Below are positions 16,295 to 25,124 of a stretch of DNA of 37,449 bases, in pieces. The position numbers and the translations under genes are program-made. Where the stretch lies: positions 1 to 37,449 of the forward strand of contig CACZJD010000035.1 in the NCBI GenBank assembly GCA_902781325.1, read 5' to 3'. The notes below the pieces were generated by a model. It worked only from the letters and a program-made list of their open reading frames with translations, ran no database searches and was not told the origin of the DNA. Origin of the DNA: an uncultured Lachnospiraceae bacterium (lineage in GTDB: Bacteria > Bacillota > Clostridia > Lachnospirales > Lachnospiraceae). The first letter of the stretch is position 1. The number at the start of each line of letters is the position of its first letter.

Positions 16295-16966
16295 TTATTT
16301 TTCTTCTGCCCGGTTGACGCTGTTCATTACCCACTCCATATCGATCACCTTTTCATCCCCGAATCGGTCGATCAGAGGTTTATAATGATCTCCGACGGCT
16401 TTATATATATCACCGGGGAGTGATACGGAAGCAAACGCATTCCCGTTTTTCATAAGAGCGAGCCTGCCGCCTGTGCTGTCCTGATAGAACAAAAGATCGT
16501 CAAATGCGGCTTCCGGCTGCGACTTCTGAAGTTCGCTGCCGATCATGACCTTACAGATCTCAACGATCCGGTCATCGAGTCCGGCATCAAATACCGCGAT
16601 CTTCTCCTGCAGGTCATACAGGCTGCCAACTACGCGGTTTCTGTAGCCTTTCTGCGCCGGATCAAATCCGCGTTCTTTTACCGTTTCTTCCGATCCCTCG
16701 TCAAAAGCCGCTGCGGCGTCCTTCATAGCCTTTGCTCCCGGCGCGTAGTAGATCATAACCTTGTTTTCCATCTCATGATAAAGGCAGGGATACACCACAT
16801 CGATCTTCTGTCCGCAGGAAGGACAGGTTGTCCTGAACAGTTCTCCGCTCCTGACCTTTTTTCCCAGCACCGGATCCAGATCTGTGTTGATCCTGAGCCA
16901 GATCTCAAAATCATGTTCCGCGCCGCATTTTGGGCATCTGATCCTCTTAATCTCTTTCTCTGACAT
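16295..16966 (-). CDS. CpXC-domain zinc-ribbon protein
   Basis: 223-residue cytosolic protein. The N-terminus holds two CPxCG knuckles, IRCPKCGAEHDF and TTCPSCGQKIDV, which match the CpXC domain, a bacterial zinc-binding family of unknown role. The rest is mixed alpha/beta (IAVFDAGLDDRIVEICKVMI, DDLLFYQDSTGGRLALMKNG). The start at 16966 (MSEKEIKRIRCP) is chosen: it has an AAGGAA site at about ten bases, while the longer frame begins with TTG at 17017 overlapping the sirtuin stop and has no site. It follows the sirtuin by 47 bases, in the same direction. Confidence 0.83.
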   Translation of the reverse strand: MSEKEIKRIRCPKCGAEHDFEIWLRINTDLDPVLGKKVRSGELFRTTCPSCGQKIDVVYPCLYHEMENKVMIYYAPGAKAMKDAAAAFDEGSEETVKERGFDPAQKGYRNRVVGSLYDLQEKIAVFDAGLDDRIVEICKVMIGSELQKSQPEAAFDDLLFYQDSTGGRLALMKNGNAFASVSLPGDIYKAVGDHYKPLIDRFGDEKVIDMEWVMNSVNRAEEK

Positions 16967-17013
16967 TCTCTTACTGACTTCCTTATTCCAATCTTTCCGC
17001 CTGATACGGGTCT

Positions 17014-17814
17014 TCAAACATTAATATGAGAGAAAACTTCTCCGATGCTCTCGTTAAATGTAAGGTCTGCCCAGTCTTCCTGGCCTGTGTGGTCGCGGTT
17101 GACGATGACCAGGTATCCGCCGCTGTAGTATCTCACCAGAGAAGCTGCCGGATACACCGTAAGTGAGGTTCCGCCTACGATCAGGCAGTCGGCCTTCTGA
17201 ATGAGACGCTCCGCACCTTCCCACGCCGCCACAGGGAGAGATTCTCCGTAAAGCGTGACATCCGGTCTGATCATTCCGCCGCATTCGCAGTGAGGAACTG
17301 CCTCGCTGCTGTCATAGATATAACTCTCGGGATATTTCTTTCCGCAGCGGTCGCAGTAGTTTCTGAGTGTCGATCCGTGGACCTCATAAACCGTTCTGCT
17401 CCCGGCTTTCTGATGAAGCCCGTCAATATTCTGGGTGATGATCCCGTCAAGTTTTCCTTTTTCCTCCATCTGCGCAAGCTTGACATGCGCCCTGTTGGGG
17501 AGGCAGTGCCTGGCGTCCATTTTTTGACGGTAAAACTCGAAAAACACCTTAGGCTCATGATAGAGGCAGCTGCTGCTCAGAAGGTACTCAGGCTGATACC
17601 GGTCGAATCTGACGTCGTGCTGATTGTACAGGCCGTCCTTGCTCCGAAAGTCCGGAATACCGCTCTCTGTGGAAACACCCGCACCGCCAAAGAACGCAAT
17701 ATGCTTTGACTTCTCAATGATCTCATTAAGCGCCTCATACTTTTCTTCTCCCTTGAGGGAACGAAGATAAGCCGCTTCTTTTCTTCTGTCGGAAAACCTT
17801 TCCAAGTGCTTCAT
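17014..17814 (-). CDS. cobB: NAD-dependent protein deacylase (sirtuin)
   Basis: Class III (Sir2) deacylase, which uses NAD+ to remove acyl groups from lysines. 266 residues. The NAD-binding motif GGAGVSTESGIPDFRS is at about 43-58, TQNIDGLH at about 127-134, and the catalytic histidine is H146 in VHGS. A zinc site of four cysteines is seen at C154, C157, C176 and C178 (C-x2-C and C-x-C). GGTSLTVYPAASL fits the NAD pocket. GGGAGG precedes the ATG at 17814. It is between two lipoproteins and a CpXC gene in one minus-strand run. The family call is secure; the substrate is not known. Confidence 0.95.
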   Translation of the reverse strand: MKHLERFSDRRKEAAYLRSLKGEEKYEALNEIIEKSKHIAFFGGAGVSTESGIPDFRSKDGLYNQHDVRFDRYQPEYLLSSSCLYHEPKVFFEFYRQKMDARHCLPNRAHVKLAQMEEKGKLDGIITQNIDGLHQKAGSRTVYEVHGSTLRNYCDRCGKKYPESYIYDSSEAVPHCECGGMIRPDVTLYGESLPVAAWEGAERLIQKADCLIVGGTSLTVYPAASLVRYYSGGYLVIVNRDHTGQEDWADLTFNESIGEVFSHINV

Positions 17815-17868
17815 AAAGACCTCCCTTCACTGCGGGGTCCCCGCTGTTCATCGTCAATGCTTCCTTAT

Positions 17869-18588
17869 TCAATTGGTATTGTAAAGACTCCCCGAATCCG
17901 CCGATTCAATGACTTCACCGGATTCCCGGCTCACATAATCTACCCGAATATGATCCGCGTCCCCGGCAGTGTATATATGGTACAGCGTTCCGTACATCAC
18001 AAGTTCTTCCGCGGTCTGCCGCTCGACAGGCCCGATCTCTTCTCCCGTGACTGTCACCGTAAATACGCTGTAATCATCATTATATTCGATCTTTTCGATC
18101 GAAGAGCCGTAGTCTTCGCTGACGATCTCCTCTATCCCGCGGTCCACCGATTCTCTGAAACTGCTTAACAGCTCTTCGTACTGGCTCCGGCTCATGACTA
18201 TAGTAAGACTTCCGTCCTCCTCGAGAGACGCGCTCTCGTACCCGTTTCTGTCCCTGATCTCATCCGCTTCTTCCTGCGTGCTGATATTCTCGTACAAAGT
18301 CGGGATCACGAGGGTAACTTTTTCTTCCTCTTCTGTCGAGGCAGGGATTCGGGTTTCCCCGTTCTGTTCTTCCTGAGCGGGTTCAGCCGCGGCGCCGGTC
18401 TTTTCTGAAGCCGTCTCTTCCGGCGCGGCTGTTTCTGATGCCGAAAGGCCGGTTTTGTCCGCATCAGTACCGGGCTGTGTCGTACCGGCGCATCCTGTCA
18501 GGATCAGAGCGGCGGCGGCAGCGAACAGAACTCGTCTGATCCTGCCCGGACATGACCCGGTATTCTTATTGATCTTCTCTTCACTCAT
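17869..18588 (-). CDS. Lipoprotein of unknown function (B)
   Basis: 239 residues. A basic N-region and hydrophobic core lead to a lipobox cysteine at C33 (LILTGC). A Glu/Thr/Ala-rich linker (about 35-85) comes next, then a mixed domain from about 90 (VTLVIPTLYENISTQEEADEI, VDRGIEEIVSEDYG, YSVFTVTVTGEEIG). The start overlaps the stop of the preceding lipoprotein by 8 bases (ATGAGTGA), so the two are co-translated. The sirtuin follows after 54 bases. No family recognised. Confidence 0.82.
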   Translation of the reverse strand: MSEEKINKNTGSCPGRIRRVLFAAAAALILTGCAGTTQPGTDADKTGLSASETAAPEETASEKTGAAAEPAQEEQNGETRIPASTEEEEKVTLVIPTLYENISTQEEADEIRDRNGYESASLEEDGSLTIVMSRSQYEELLSSFRESVDRGIEEIVSEDYGSSIEKIEYNDDYSVFTVTVTGEEIGPVERQTAEELVMYGTLYHIYTAGDADHIRVDYVSRESGEVIESADSGSLYNTN

Positions 18589-19210
18589 TCTCCGGTTCCT
18601 TTCCTGCCTCGAACGTGTAACCGTTCCTTCCTTCTATATTCCCGGCGATCCAGCTCTTGGTATCCGCCGCCATTCTGTATGCTTCTTCCGTTCCCTCCGT
18701 ATACTGTTTCCCGGTGGGAAACTCAAGAAATACATAATAAAAACCGCCGTCGCTGCCCCTTAGCATTCCCGCGTATCCCGAATTTTCCATTCCCCGCTCT
18801 TCTGTGTATGTGTCATACAGGACAATGGAATACACAAAGCCTCCGACGCCGTCAGTAGCTGTCATACTGCTGTTTTCAATGATATCGAGGGCATACCTGC
18901 CCGCCTCCGGCTCCTGAAAATAGTGATAGGAAGCTCCGTTTTCCCACTCCTGCGGCGGTGTGAGACGAATAAACTGAGTACATACATCTCCCTCATCAAA
19001 GAAAAGATCTGCCGAGGCAGTGGGTTTCTCCGCTTCGTCCTCTTCCTGTTCCGAGTCCTCAGAAAGGTCTGTATCCGCATACTCCGACACGATCCGGTCC
19101 GAAGTCTTTGCCTCTCCCGCCTTATTGCTCTGATCTTCCTTACCGCAGCAAACCAGCAGCGCGGCAAGGCCTGCGGCCGCAAGAACCGCTGTGCCTCTGA
19201 TTTTTCGCAT
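18581..19210 (-). CDS. Lipoprotein of unknown function (A)
   Basis: 209 residues, first gene of the minus-strand run 19210 to 13823. The signal peptide reaches a double cysteine (MRKIRGTAVLAAAGLAALLVCC, C21 or C22 as the lipid site). An acidic linker (about 40-65) precedes a domain with SADLFFDEGDVCTQFIRLTPPQEW, SYHYFQEPEAGRYALDI and MLRGSDGGFYYVFLEFPTGKQY. This last part resembles a small beta-sandwich, but I do not recognise a family. It overlaps the next lipoprotein by 8 bases. Confidence 0.8.
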   Translation of the reverse strand: MRKIRGTAVLAAAGLAALLVCCGKEDQSNKAGEAKTSDRIVSEYADTDLSEDSEQEEDEAEKPTASADLFFDEGDVCTQFIRLTPPQEWENGASYHYFQEPEAGRYALDIIENSSMTATDGVGGFVYSIVLYDTYTEERGMENSGYAGMLRGSDGGFYYVFLEFPTGKQYTEGTEEAYRMAADTKSWIAGNIEGRNGYTFEAGKEPENE

Positions 19211-19309
19211 ACATCGTCTCCACTACTAAGCCCCGATGTTCTCATTATGAATCATATCCTACCACTGAAGCGTCAAAATTTCCACCGGAGTATTTTCGCA
19301 GTCGTGTAC

Positions 19310-19338
19310 ATTATAACCGTATATCGCTTTAGAATCCA
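19310..19338 (-). promoter_or_regulatory. Candidate promoter for the lipoprotein-sirtuin run
   Basis: Perfect TATAAT -10 on the minus strand (complement of 19310-19315) about 95 bases before the first lipoprotein gene. The -35 at 17 bases is poor (TGGATT). It lies just after the PIN-gene terminator. A long leader (19211-19309) follows, in which I see no riboswitch-like pairing. Confidence 0.4.
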
Positions 19339-19339
19339 T

Positions 19340-19391
19340 AAAAAGAGACTGTGAAGCCTGAGTCTTTTAAAAGATCCATCCCTTCACAGCC
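19340..19391 (-). terminator. Terminator after the PIN-like gene
   Basis: On the minus strand an outer stem CTGTGAAG/CTTCACAG (arms 19382-19389 and 19349-19356) encloses an inner TCTTTTAAAAGA pairing and is followed by CTCTTTTT. It lies 30 bases after the PIN-gene stop. Confidence 0.78.
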
Positions 19392-19420
19392 CCTGTACAG
19401 CCGACCGATTTTCCTTTTTT

Positions 19421-20773
19421 TTACATCTGGTTAAGTGCTTTCACATAGGGCTTGAGCATAAAATAATATCTTCGGCCCTTTTCCTTGCCATAATGCTTGA
19501 GAAGCGCATAGCGCAGAGAATTGAGGTTCTTTCTCTTGTTCTCCGCTCCTAGAAGGAACTGCGCGAATTCGCTGATGTTCTCCTCGCTGAGTTCCTCCGC
19601 GGGCTCATCGCTGTGTCTGAAGATCAGGGCGCAGTAATAAAGAAATTTCTCCTCTCTGTCCCACTCCTTCTTCTCGATCGCAAGAGCGCCTGTCTTGAGA
19701 GACTGATAGACATCCTTTCCGTCATCTCCGTAGAACTGGATCAGCTGGTTATGAAGCTCCGCCAGATTCTCCATTCCTATGCAGCTGACGATTGCGGTGA
19801 TCTCATCGGGGTCAGGAGTAAACACATTTGTGTCCTCTTCCTCCGAAGACGTATCTGCGGCTTCGGGATCTTCCTGATCGGAAGTCTCATAACTTTCATC
19901 TGCTGATCCGTCATCTTCGATCTCTTCTTCTGTCAGATCATCACTCTCCTGCTCCGAAACTTCGGCAGGATCTGTATCCGGTTCATCAGCAGCTGTCTCT
20001 TCGAAGATCTCTGCAGGTTCCTCTTTCGTCTCATCCGCAAAGTCTTCTTCGGCTTCTTCTGAAGATTCCTCGTCCTGAAGATCATCTGACAGGTCTTCCG
20101 GATGATCCTCCGCAGTTTCTTCCGGGCCCTCTTCACCGATCAGTTCCGGGGCTTCCTCATCATAGTCCTCTTCGGAGCCGGCATCCTCTTCGAAGTCCGC
20201 GGGATCGCCGTCAGCCGGCTCTTCCTCATAATCCTCTTCCCGGTCCGTTTCCGAGTTCATCTGAGCCTCAGACGCGGTGTACATCCTCTCTTCTTCAGCC
20301 TGCTCTTCCTGTGCGTCGCTCTCTTCGTGATCGGGCATCCTCACAAGTTTGTGAAGGATCGTGCTCACTTCCGAAGCGACATCGCTTTTGGCAGCGGTTC
20401 CTCTTCTGCGGCTGCCGGTCCGGCTGTCCTTACCGGCAATCCTCTTTACGGAATACTCTTTTCGTCTCCAATACTTCACCGCCGCGTCGTATCCCGTGTC
20501 ATTGGTCACGATGATGAATTCGTCACCCGGATTCACTGCGATGAGGAAGCCGAGTTCCGAGCAGAGCTGGAAATCAAGCGCGTTTGTTCCCTCATAGCAT
20601 TTGATAAAGGTGACTTTTCTGTCCGATTCCTTGAGTTTGATGAGACTGTCATAACTCATATGGGGGCTGTTCTTTGTGTAAAAGACGATCAGCTCCGCCC
20701 GGTCTGCCGGAAGTTCCAGCAGCGGAATCCAGAAATCTCCGACATTCTCGCTGTCGATCAAATAGTGTTTCAT
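19421..20773 (-). CDS. PIN/NYN-like nuclease domain protein with long acidic linker
   Basis: 450 residues. The N-terminal domain (1-115) looks like a PIN/NYN nuclease: MKHYLIDSEN (D7, E9), then NALDFQL (D67) and VTNDTGYDAAV (D92, D96), which place four acidic residues as in metal-dependent RNases. Residues about 145-335 are almost wholly Glu/Asp with Ser, Ala and Pro and no predicted fold. Residues about 340-450 are helical and more normal (TAIVSCIGMENLAELHNQLIQFYG, FAQFLLGAENKRKNLNSLRYALLKHYG). The start at 20773 has an AGGAG site; the longer frame to 20797 does not. It has its own promoter and terminator, so it is a single-gene unit. RNase activity is inferred from fold only. A partner or RNA target is unknown. 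Confidence 0.83.
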   Translation of the reverse strand: MKHYLIDSENVGDFWIPLLELPADRAELIVFYTKNSPHMSYDSLIKLKESDRKVTFIKCYEGTNALDFQLCSELGFLIAVNPGDEFIIVTNDTGYDAAVKYWRRKEYSVKRIAGKDSRTGSRRRGTAAKSDVASEVSTILHKLVRMPDHEESDAQEEQAEEERMYTASEAQMNSETDREEDYEEEPADGDPADFEEDAGSEEDYDEEAPELIGEEGPEETAEDHPEDLSDDLQDEESSEEAEEDFADETKEEPAEIFEETAADEPDTDPAEVSEQESDDLTEEEIEDDGSADESYETSDQEDPEAADTSSEEEDTNVFTPDPDEITAIVSCIGMENLAELHNQLIQFYGDDGKDVYQSLKTGALAIEKKEWDREEKFLYYCALIFRHSDEPAEELSEENISEFAQFLLGAENKRKNLNSLRYALLKHYGKEKGRRYYFMLKPYVKALNQM

Positions 20774-20803
20774 ATAGGTCTCCTGGTCGGTCGGCACTTA
20801 TGC

Positions 20804-20833
20804 ATTATAGCGCACAAAACAAACCGCGCGCAA
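20804..20833 (-). promoter_or_regulatory. Promoter of the PIN-like gene
   Basis: On the minus strand TATAAT (complement of 20804-20809) with TTGCGC (complement of 20828-20833) at an 18-base spacer. It is divergent from the dha promoter. Confidence 0.62.
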
Positions 20834-20919
20834 GTATCCCCGGCATATATGTGCTCTCATCCGCTGATCGCATCACTGTTTTTTTCGTGATATTCTGCAG
20901 AAAAAAATCAGTATAAACG

Positions 20920-20947
20920 TTTAACTTTCTGATAATGGTGATATAAT
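20920..20947 (+). promoter_or_regulatory. Promoter of the dha operon
   Basis: Consensus TATAAT at 20942-20947 with TTTAAC at 20920-20925 (16-base spacer). The leader to dhaL is about 68 bases and has a TTGGAGG site. The rest of the 20834-20919 gap shows no other element. Confidence 0.68.
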
Positions 20948-21020
20948 TTTTATAGAATTCTGCCGTCTTCATCGGGGTAGGAGCGGCGGAAGTTAATAAT
21001 TGTATTGGAGGTAACAGTTT

Positions 21021-21644
21021 ATGGCGTCAAAGATTTATGAGTGTATTGAAAAGATCGGGAACCGCATCATAGAGGAAAAGGAATTTCTCACTGAACTCGA
21101 CCGCGAGATCGGCGATGCGGACCACGGAATCAACATGGCCAGAGGTTTTTCAGAAGTGCTGGCGATCCTTCCGAAGGACAGCGACAATATCGGTGAACTC
21201 CTCAAAAAGACCGGAATGACCCTGCTCTCCAAGGTGGGCGGCGCCTCAGGCCCTCTCTATGGAACTGCTTATATGCAGGCCGGGAAAGTCTGTGCGGGCA
21301 AGACATCTCTGACTCCTGAAGACGGCAAGGCCATTTTCGAGGCAGTGATCGCAGGAATCCAGAAGCGCGGCAAGGCTGTTAAAGGCGAAAAGACTATGCT
21401 TGACGCCATTATTCCTGCTTCCGAAGCTTATTCGGCCGCGATCGACGGCGGTGCTTCACTTCCGGATGCTCTGGACGCTATGTGCAAGGCAGCCGAGGAA
21501 GGCGTGGAATTCACCAAGACCATCATCGCTACGAAGGGACGCGCAAGTTATCTCGGAGAGCGCAGTATCGGCCATCAGGATCCCGGTGCCACTTCCGCTA
21601 CTTATACACTTGAGTGTATTCGTGATTTTGTAAAGGGGATGTGA
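21021..21644 (+). CDS. dhaL: Dihydroxyacetone kinase ADP-binding subunit DhaL
   Basis: Nucleotide subunit of the PTS-driven dihydroxyacetone kinase: its bound ADP is phosphorylated by DhaM and passes phosphate to DHA on DhaK. 207 residues, normal length. The Mg-binding aspartates are in LDREIGDADHGINMARG (D27, D32, D34). The glycine-rich KVGGASGPLYGTAYM and TMLDAIIPASEA segments match the DhaL fold. GGAGG is nine bases before the ATG. First gene of the unit, 3 bases before dhaM. Confidence 0.96.
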   Translation: MASKIYECIEKIGNRIIEEKEFLTELDREIGDADHGINMARGFSEVLAILPKDSDNIGELLKKTGMTLLSKVGGASGPLYGTAYMQAGKVCAGKTSLTPEDGKAIFEAVIAGIQKRGKAVKGEKTMLDAIIPASEAYSAAIDGGASLPDALDAMCKAAEEGVEFTKTIIATKGRASYLGERSIGHQDPGATSATYTLECIRDFVKGM

Positions 21645-21647
21645 TCT

Positions 21648-22037
21648 ATGGTCGGCATCGTTATTGTATCCCACAGTTGGAAAGTCGCTGAGGGCATCTA
21701 TGATCTCGCGATGCAGATGGCCTCTGAGAACGAACATATCATTGCTGCCGGCGGAATGGAGGACGGCTCCATCGGTACAGACGCGATGAAGATCCAGGAA
21801 GCAATAGAGAATGCAGATACCGGCGACGGCGTCGCCGTTCTGGCGGACCTCGGCAGCGGCATCATGAGCGCCGAGATGGCGATCGAAATGCTTGAGAGTG
21901 ATATAGATGTCCGCATCGCGGACGCCCCGATCCTTGAGGGAGCGATCAGCGCCGCGGTCACTTCCACATCCGGCGCTTCTCTCGATGAAGTCATTGAAGC
22001 CGCTGAGGAAGCAAGGACCGCATCCAAGCTCAGCTGA
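21648..22037 (+). CDS. dhaM: PTS EIIA-type phosphotransfer subunit DhaM
   Basis: Takes phosphate from HPr and gives it to ADP on DhaL. The 129-residue protein is a single EIIA-mannose-like domain, the short form typical of Firmicutes (E. coli DhaM also carries HPr and EI-like domains). The active histidine is H9 in VIVSHSWKVAEG. VLADLGSGIMSAEMAIE and EGAISAAVTSTSG complete the fold. A TGATCT separates it from dhaL; its stop is about 98 bases before dhaK, a gap with no terminator. Confidence 0.95.
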   Translation: MVGIVIVSHSWKVAEGIYDLAMQMASENEHIIAAGGMEDGSIGTDAMKIQEAIENADTGDGVAVLADLGSGIMSAEMAIEMLESDIDVRIADAPILEGAISAAVTSTSGASLDEVIEAAEEARTASKLS

Positions 22038-22135
22038 AACTTGCCATATTCCGGCATTTACAGTATTTCATTTTGGGGAATGAATACTGACATGTATAAA
22101 TGCGAAAAAACAATGTATTAACAGGAGGTATCCAA

Positions 22136-23134
<999 letters not shown>

Positions 23135-23214
23135 AGAACCCGACCGGGTCCGGCTGATCAGATGATGTAAGCAGTTGCATCCGGATCTGATCACATTTAT
23201 AATGAATCACAGAG

Positions 23215-23253
23215 CAGGGCCGGCAGTTGAACTGCCGGCCCTGTATTATTTTC
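23215..23253 (+). terminator. Terminator of the dha operon
   Basis: Perfect 12-base stem (arms 23215-23226 and 23232-23243, CAGGGCCGGCAG) with a five-base loop, followed by TATTATTTTCC. It lies 80 bases after dhaK. Confidence 0.88.
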
Positions 23254-23272
23254 CAAAAAGAGGGGCTTGCGC

Positions 23273-24268
23273 ATGGATCTTAAATACTTACTGCTTCTTC
23301 AACAATTCAGGGAATCCGCCGGCGATCTGATGACTGCCTCAATGATGCTGATCACCAATTTCGCGACGATCGGATCCGCAGTCCTGTGCGTGATCATTTT
23401 CTGGACAGTCGACCGGATCCTCGGATACTGGGTGATCATCAATACTGTCAGCGGACTCTTTATAAACAACGTCATAAAGCTTACCGCCTGTGTATACAGG
23501 CCCTGGATCCGATGGCAGGAGCTTGACCCTCCGGAAAAGGCCATTGAGACTGCCACGGGCTACTCCTTCCCCAGCGGTCACACCCAGATAGCGTCCTCTT
23601 TTTTCGGCTCCTGCGCAATGTCCGCGCGGAAGAATCATAAGGCAGTATCCGCCTTCTGCATCGCGGTCATCCTTCTTACAGCGTTCTCCCGCAATTTTCT
23701 GGGAGTTCACACTCTTACAGATGTCGTGACATCACTCCTGATCTCCGCGGTCATGATCGCGGTCAATGCACGTTTGTTTGATAAGGCGCGGGAAGACCGT
23801 TCTCTTTTGATCAAACTGCTTGCAGCCGGATGCGTCGCGGCAGTGCTGGCCATTGTTTACTTCACCTTCAAAACATATCCTTTGGATTACCTTGACGGCG
23901 ACCTTATCGTCGATCCCGTCGAAATGAAAAATGACGGATATGCCGCCGCCGGCGCCTTTTTGGGCACTCTGGCAGGTGCTTACATCGAGATCCGTCATGT
24001 GCGTTTTACGACAGAGGGGACGCTTCCCGTCAAGATCCTCCGCGTGATATGCGGTCTGCCGTTTGTCCTGATCCTGATGTTTGTTCTCAAAAAGCCGATC
24101 TATTCTATAGCAGGCACTGCCGCGGGACATGTTATCATTTACACTGTTTTGACTCTTTACATCATTGCCGGTTATCCCGCTGTGTTTACTGCTGTCCGCA
24201 GGCGTCGAAACAATGGACAGGACGCAGAAAAGGACTACTCACACAAGGTTTCTGATGATCCCGAATAA
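23273..24268 (+). CDS. PAP2-superfamily membrane phosphatase
   Basis: 331-residue multi-pass membrane protein with the three PAP2 motifs: KLTACVYRPW (K-x6-RP), GYSFPSGHTQ (PSGH) and SRNFLGVHTLTD (SR-x5-H-x3-D). This family removes phosphate from lipid or isoprenoid pyrophosphates. Extra C-terminal helices after about residue 185 make it longer than simple PAP2 proteins. The ATG at 23273 follows AGGGG by seven bases; an upstream in-frame TTG at 23267 is less likely. It ends with a charged tail and overlaps tail-to-tail by 30 bases with the DUF2752 gene on the other strand. Confidence 0.88.
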   Translation: MDLKYLLLLQQFRESAGDLMTASMMLITNFATIGSAVLCVIIFWTVDRILGYWVIINTVSGLFINNVIKLTACVYRPWIRWQELDPPEKAIETATGYSFPSGHTQIASSFFGSCAMSARKNHKAVSAFCIAVILLTAFSRNFLGVHTLTDVVTSLLISAVMIAVNARLFDKAREDRSLLIKLLAAGCVAAVLAIVYFTFKTYPLDYLDGDLIVDPVEMKNDGYAAAGAFLGTLAGAYIEIRHVRFTTEGTLPVKILRVICGLPFVLILMFVLKKPIYSIAGTAAGHVIIYTVLTLYIIAGYPAVFTAVRRRRNNGQDAEKDYSHKVSDDPE

Positions 24269-24649
24269 GATAAGCCCCGCGCAGTAAATGACTGCCGCAG
24301 CCTGAGCCTTTGCTCCTGCCTTTTCATCCCTGACCCATTTATAAGCGCTGTATAAAAGGAGCGCGATAAGGTAAGGCAGGGTGACGGTCAAAAAAGCGTT
24401 GGCCCGCAGTGCTGTCTGCAGATCCAGTTTGGATAGTGCCAGGATCATCCGGGTGACCCCGCAGCCGGGACACTGCAGTCCGGTGACTTTATGAAACATA
24501 CAGGGGACAGACGGCCCTCCCATCCTCAGCCAGATCAGGCAGGCAATTCCCAAAAGAAAGATAAGCAGCAGAAAGCGGATCTTCCTGCTGCTGTATCTTT
24601 CTCTATGAAGGCCTTCCGGTCCGTATTCTTCCTTCATTTCCGGACGCAT
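24239..24649 (-). CDS. DUF2752 membrane protein
   Basis: 136 residues with two or three membrane segments (FLLLIFLLGIACLIWL, AFLTVTLPYLIALLLY, AAAVIYCAGLILFGII) and the GLQCPGCGVTRMILAL motif that defines DUF2752. Function of the family is unknown. It starts 4 bases after the DUF4234 stop, and its ribosome site (CTGGAG) lies in that gene's last codons. Its 3' end overlaps the PAP2 gene on the other strand by 30 bases, so there is no room for a separate terminator. Confidence 0.88.
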   Translation of the reverse strand: MRPEMKEEYGPEGLHRERYSSRKIRFLLLIFLLGIACLIWLRMGGPSVPCMFHKVTGLQCPGCGVTRMILALSKLDLQTALRANAFLTVTLPYLIALLLYSAYKWVRDEKAGAKAQAAAVIYCAGLILFGIIRNLV

Positions 24650-24653
24650 CCGC

Positions 24654-24983
24654 TTACTCCAGTACTCTGTTGATCGTATCCTGCATAAGGGCTACAGAGA
24701 CGATCCCAAGTCCGAATATGCCGAGAACAAGATAAAGAACATTGCTGGATGATTTCGTCTGTGCGATGTAGTCGCACTTCTCTCCCATCCTGTAATACCA
24801 GTAAAGCCCGTAAATTCCGCAAGTCAGGATCATCAGTATAATTACCAGTCCGCCGCCGGGCGCGGTCTCATCCTGTGCAAGCTCATTGATCTCGTCGTTG
24901 ATTCTGTATATCCAGTAAAGCAGGTAGATACCGCAGGTGACAAACGACAGGATGATCGCCATCGGAATGCTTCTGGGAGCCAC
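24654..24983 (-). CDS. DUF4234 membrane protein, probably with an upstream zinc-ribbon extension
   Basis: 109 residues from a GTG at 24983, with paired membrane segments that each hold a CGIY turn (AIILSFVTCGIYLLYWIYR, VIILMILTCGIYGLYWYYR) and a third C-terminal segment. This is the DUF4234 layout; function unknown. The frame stays open for 47 codons upstream to 25124 and encodes RFCIHCGAPLITQ and a Gly/Gln-rich linker, a half zinc-ribbon of the kind often joined to DUF4234. That extension has no ATG, GTG or TTG before the kinase stop, so its start is not clear. The gene follows the kinase with the same reading frame. Confidence 0.8.
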   Translation of the reverse strand: MAPRSIPMAIILSFVTCGIYLLYWIYRINDEINELAQDETAPGGGLVIILMILTCGIYGLYWYYRMGEKCDYIAQTKSSSNVLYLVLGIFGLGIVSVALMQDTINRVLE

Positions 24984-25124
24984 ATCCGTGTAGATGATCT
25001 CCTCCTTAGGGCCTCTGGTCTCATAACCGCCGCCCTGACCCTGACTGCCGCCGTTCTGTCTCTGCTCTCCGCTCCCGCTCTGTGTTATGAGCGGCGCTCC
25101 GCAGTGAATACAGAATCTGCTGTC

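Noticed and set aside
20834..20919. Riboswitch or RNA upstream of dhaL
   Set aside because: No conserved core or stable pairing beyond short A/T stretches.
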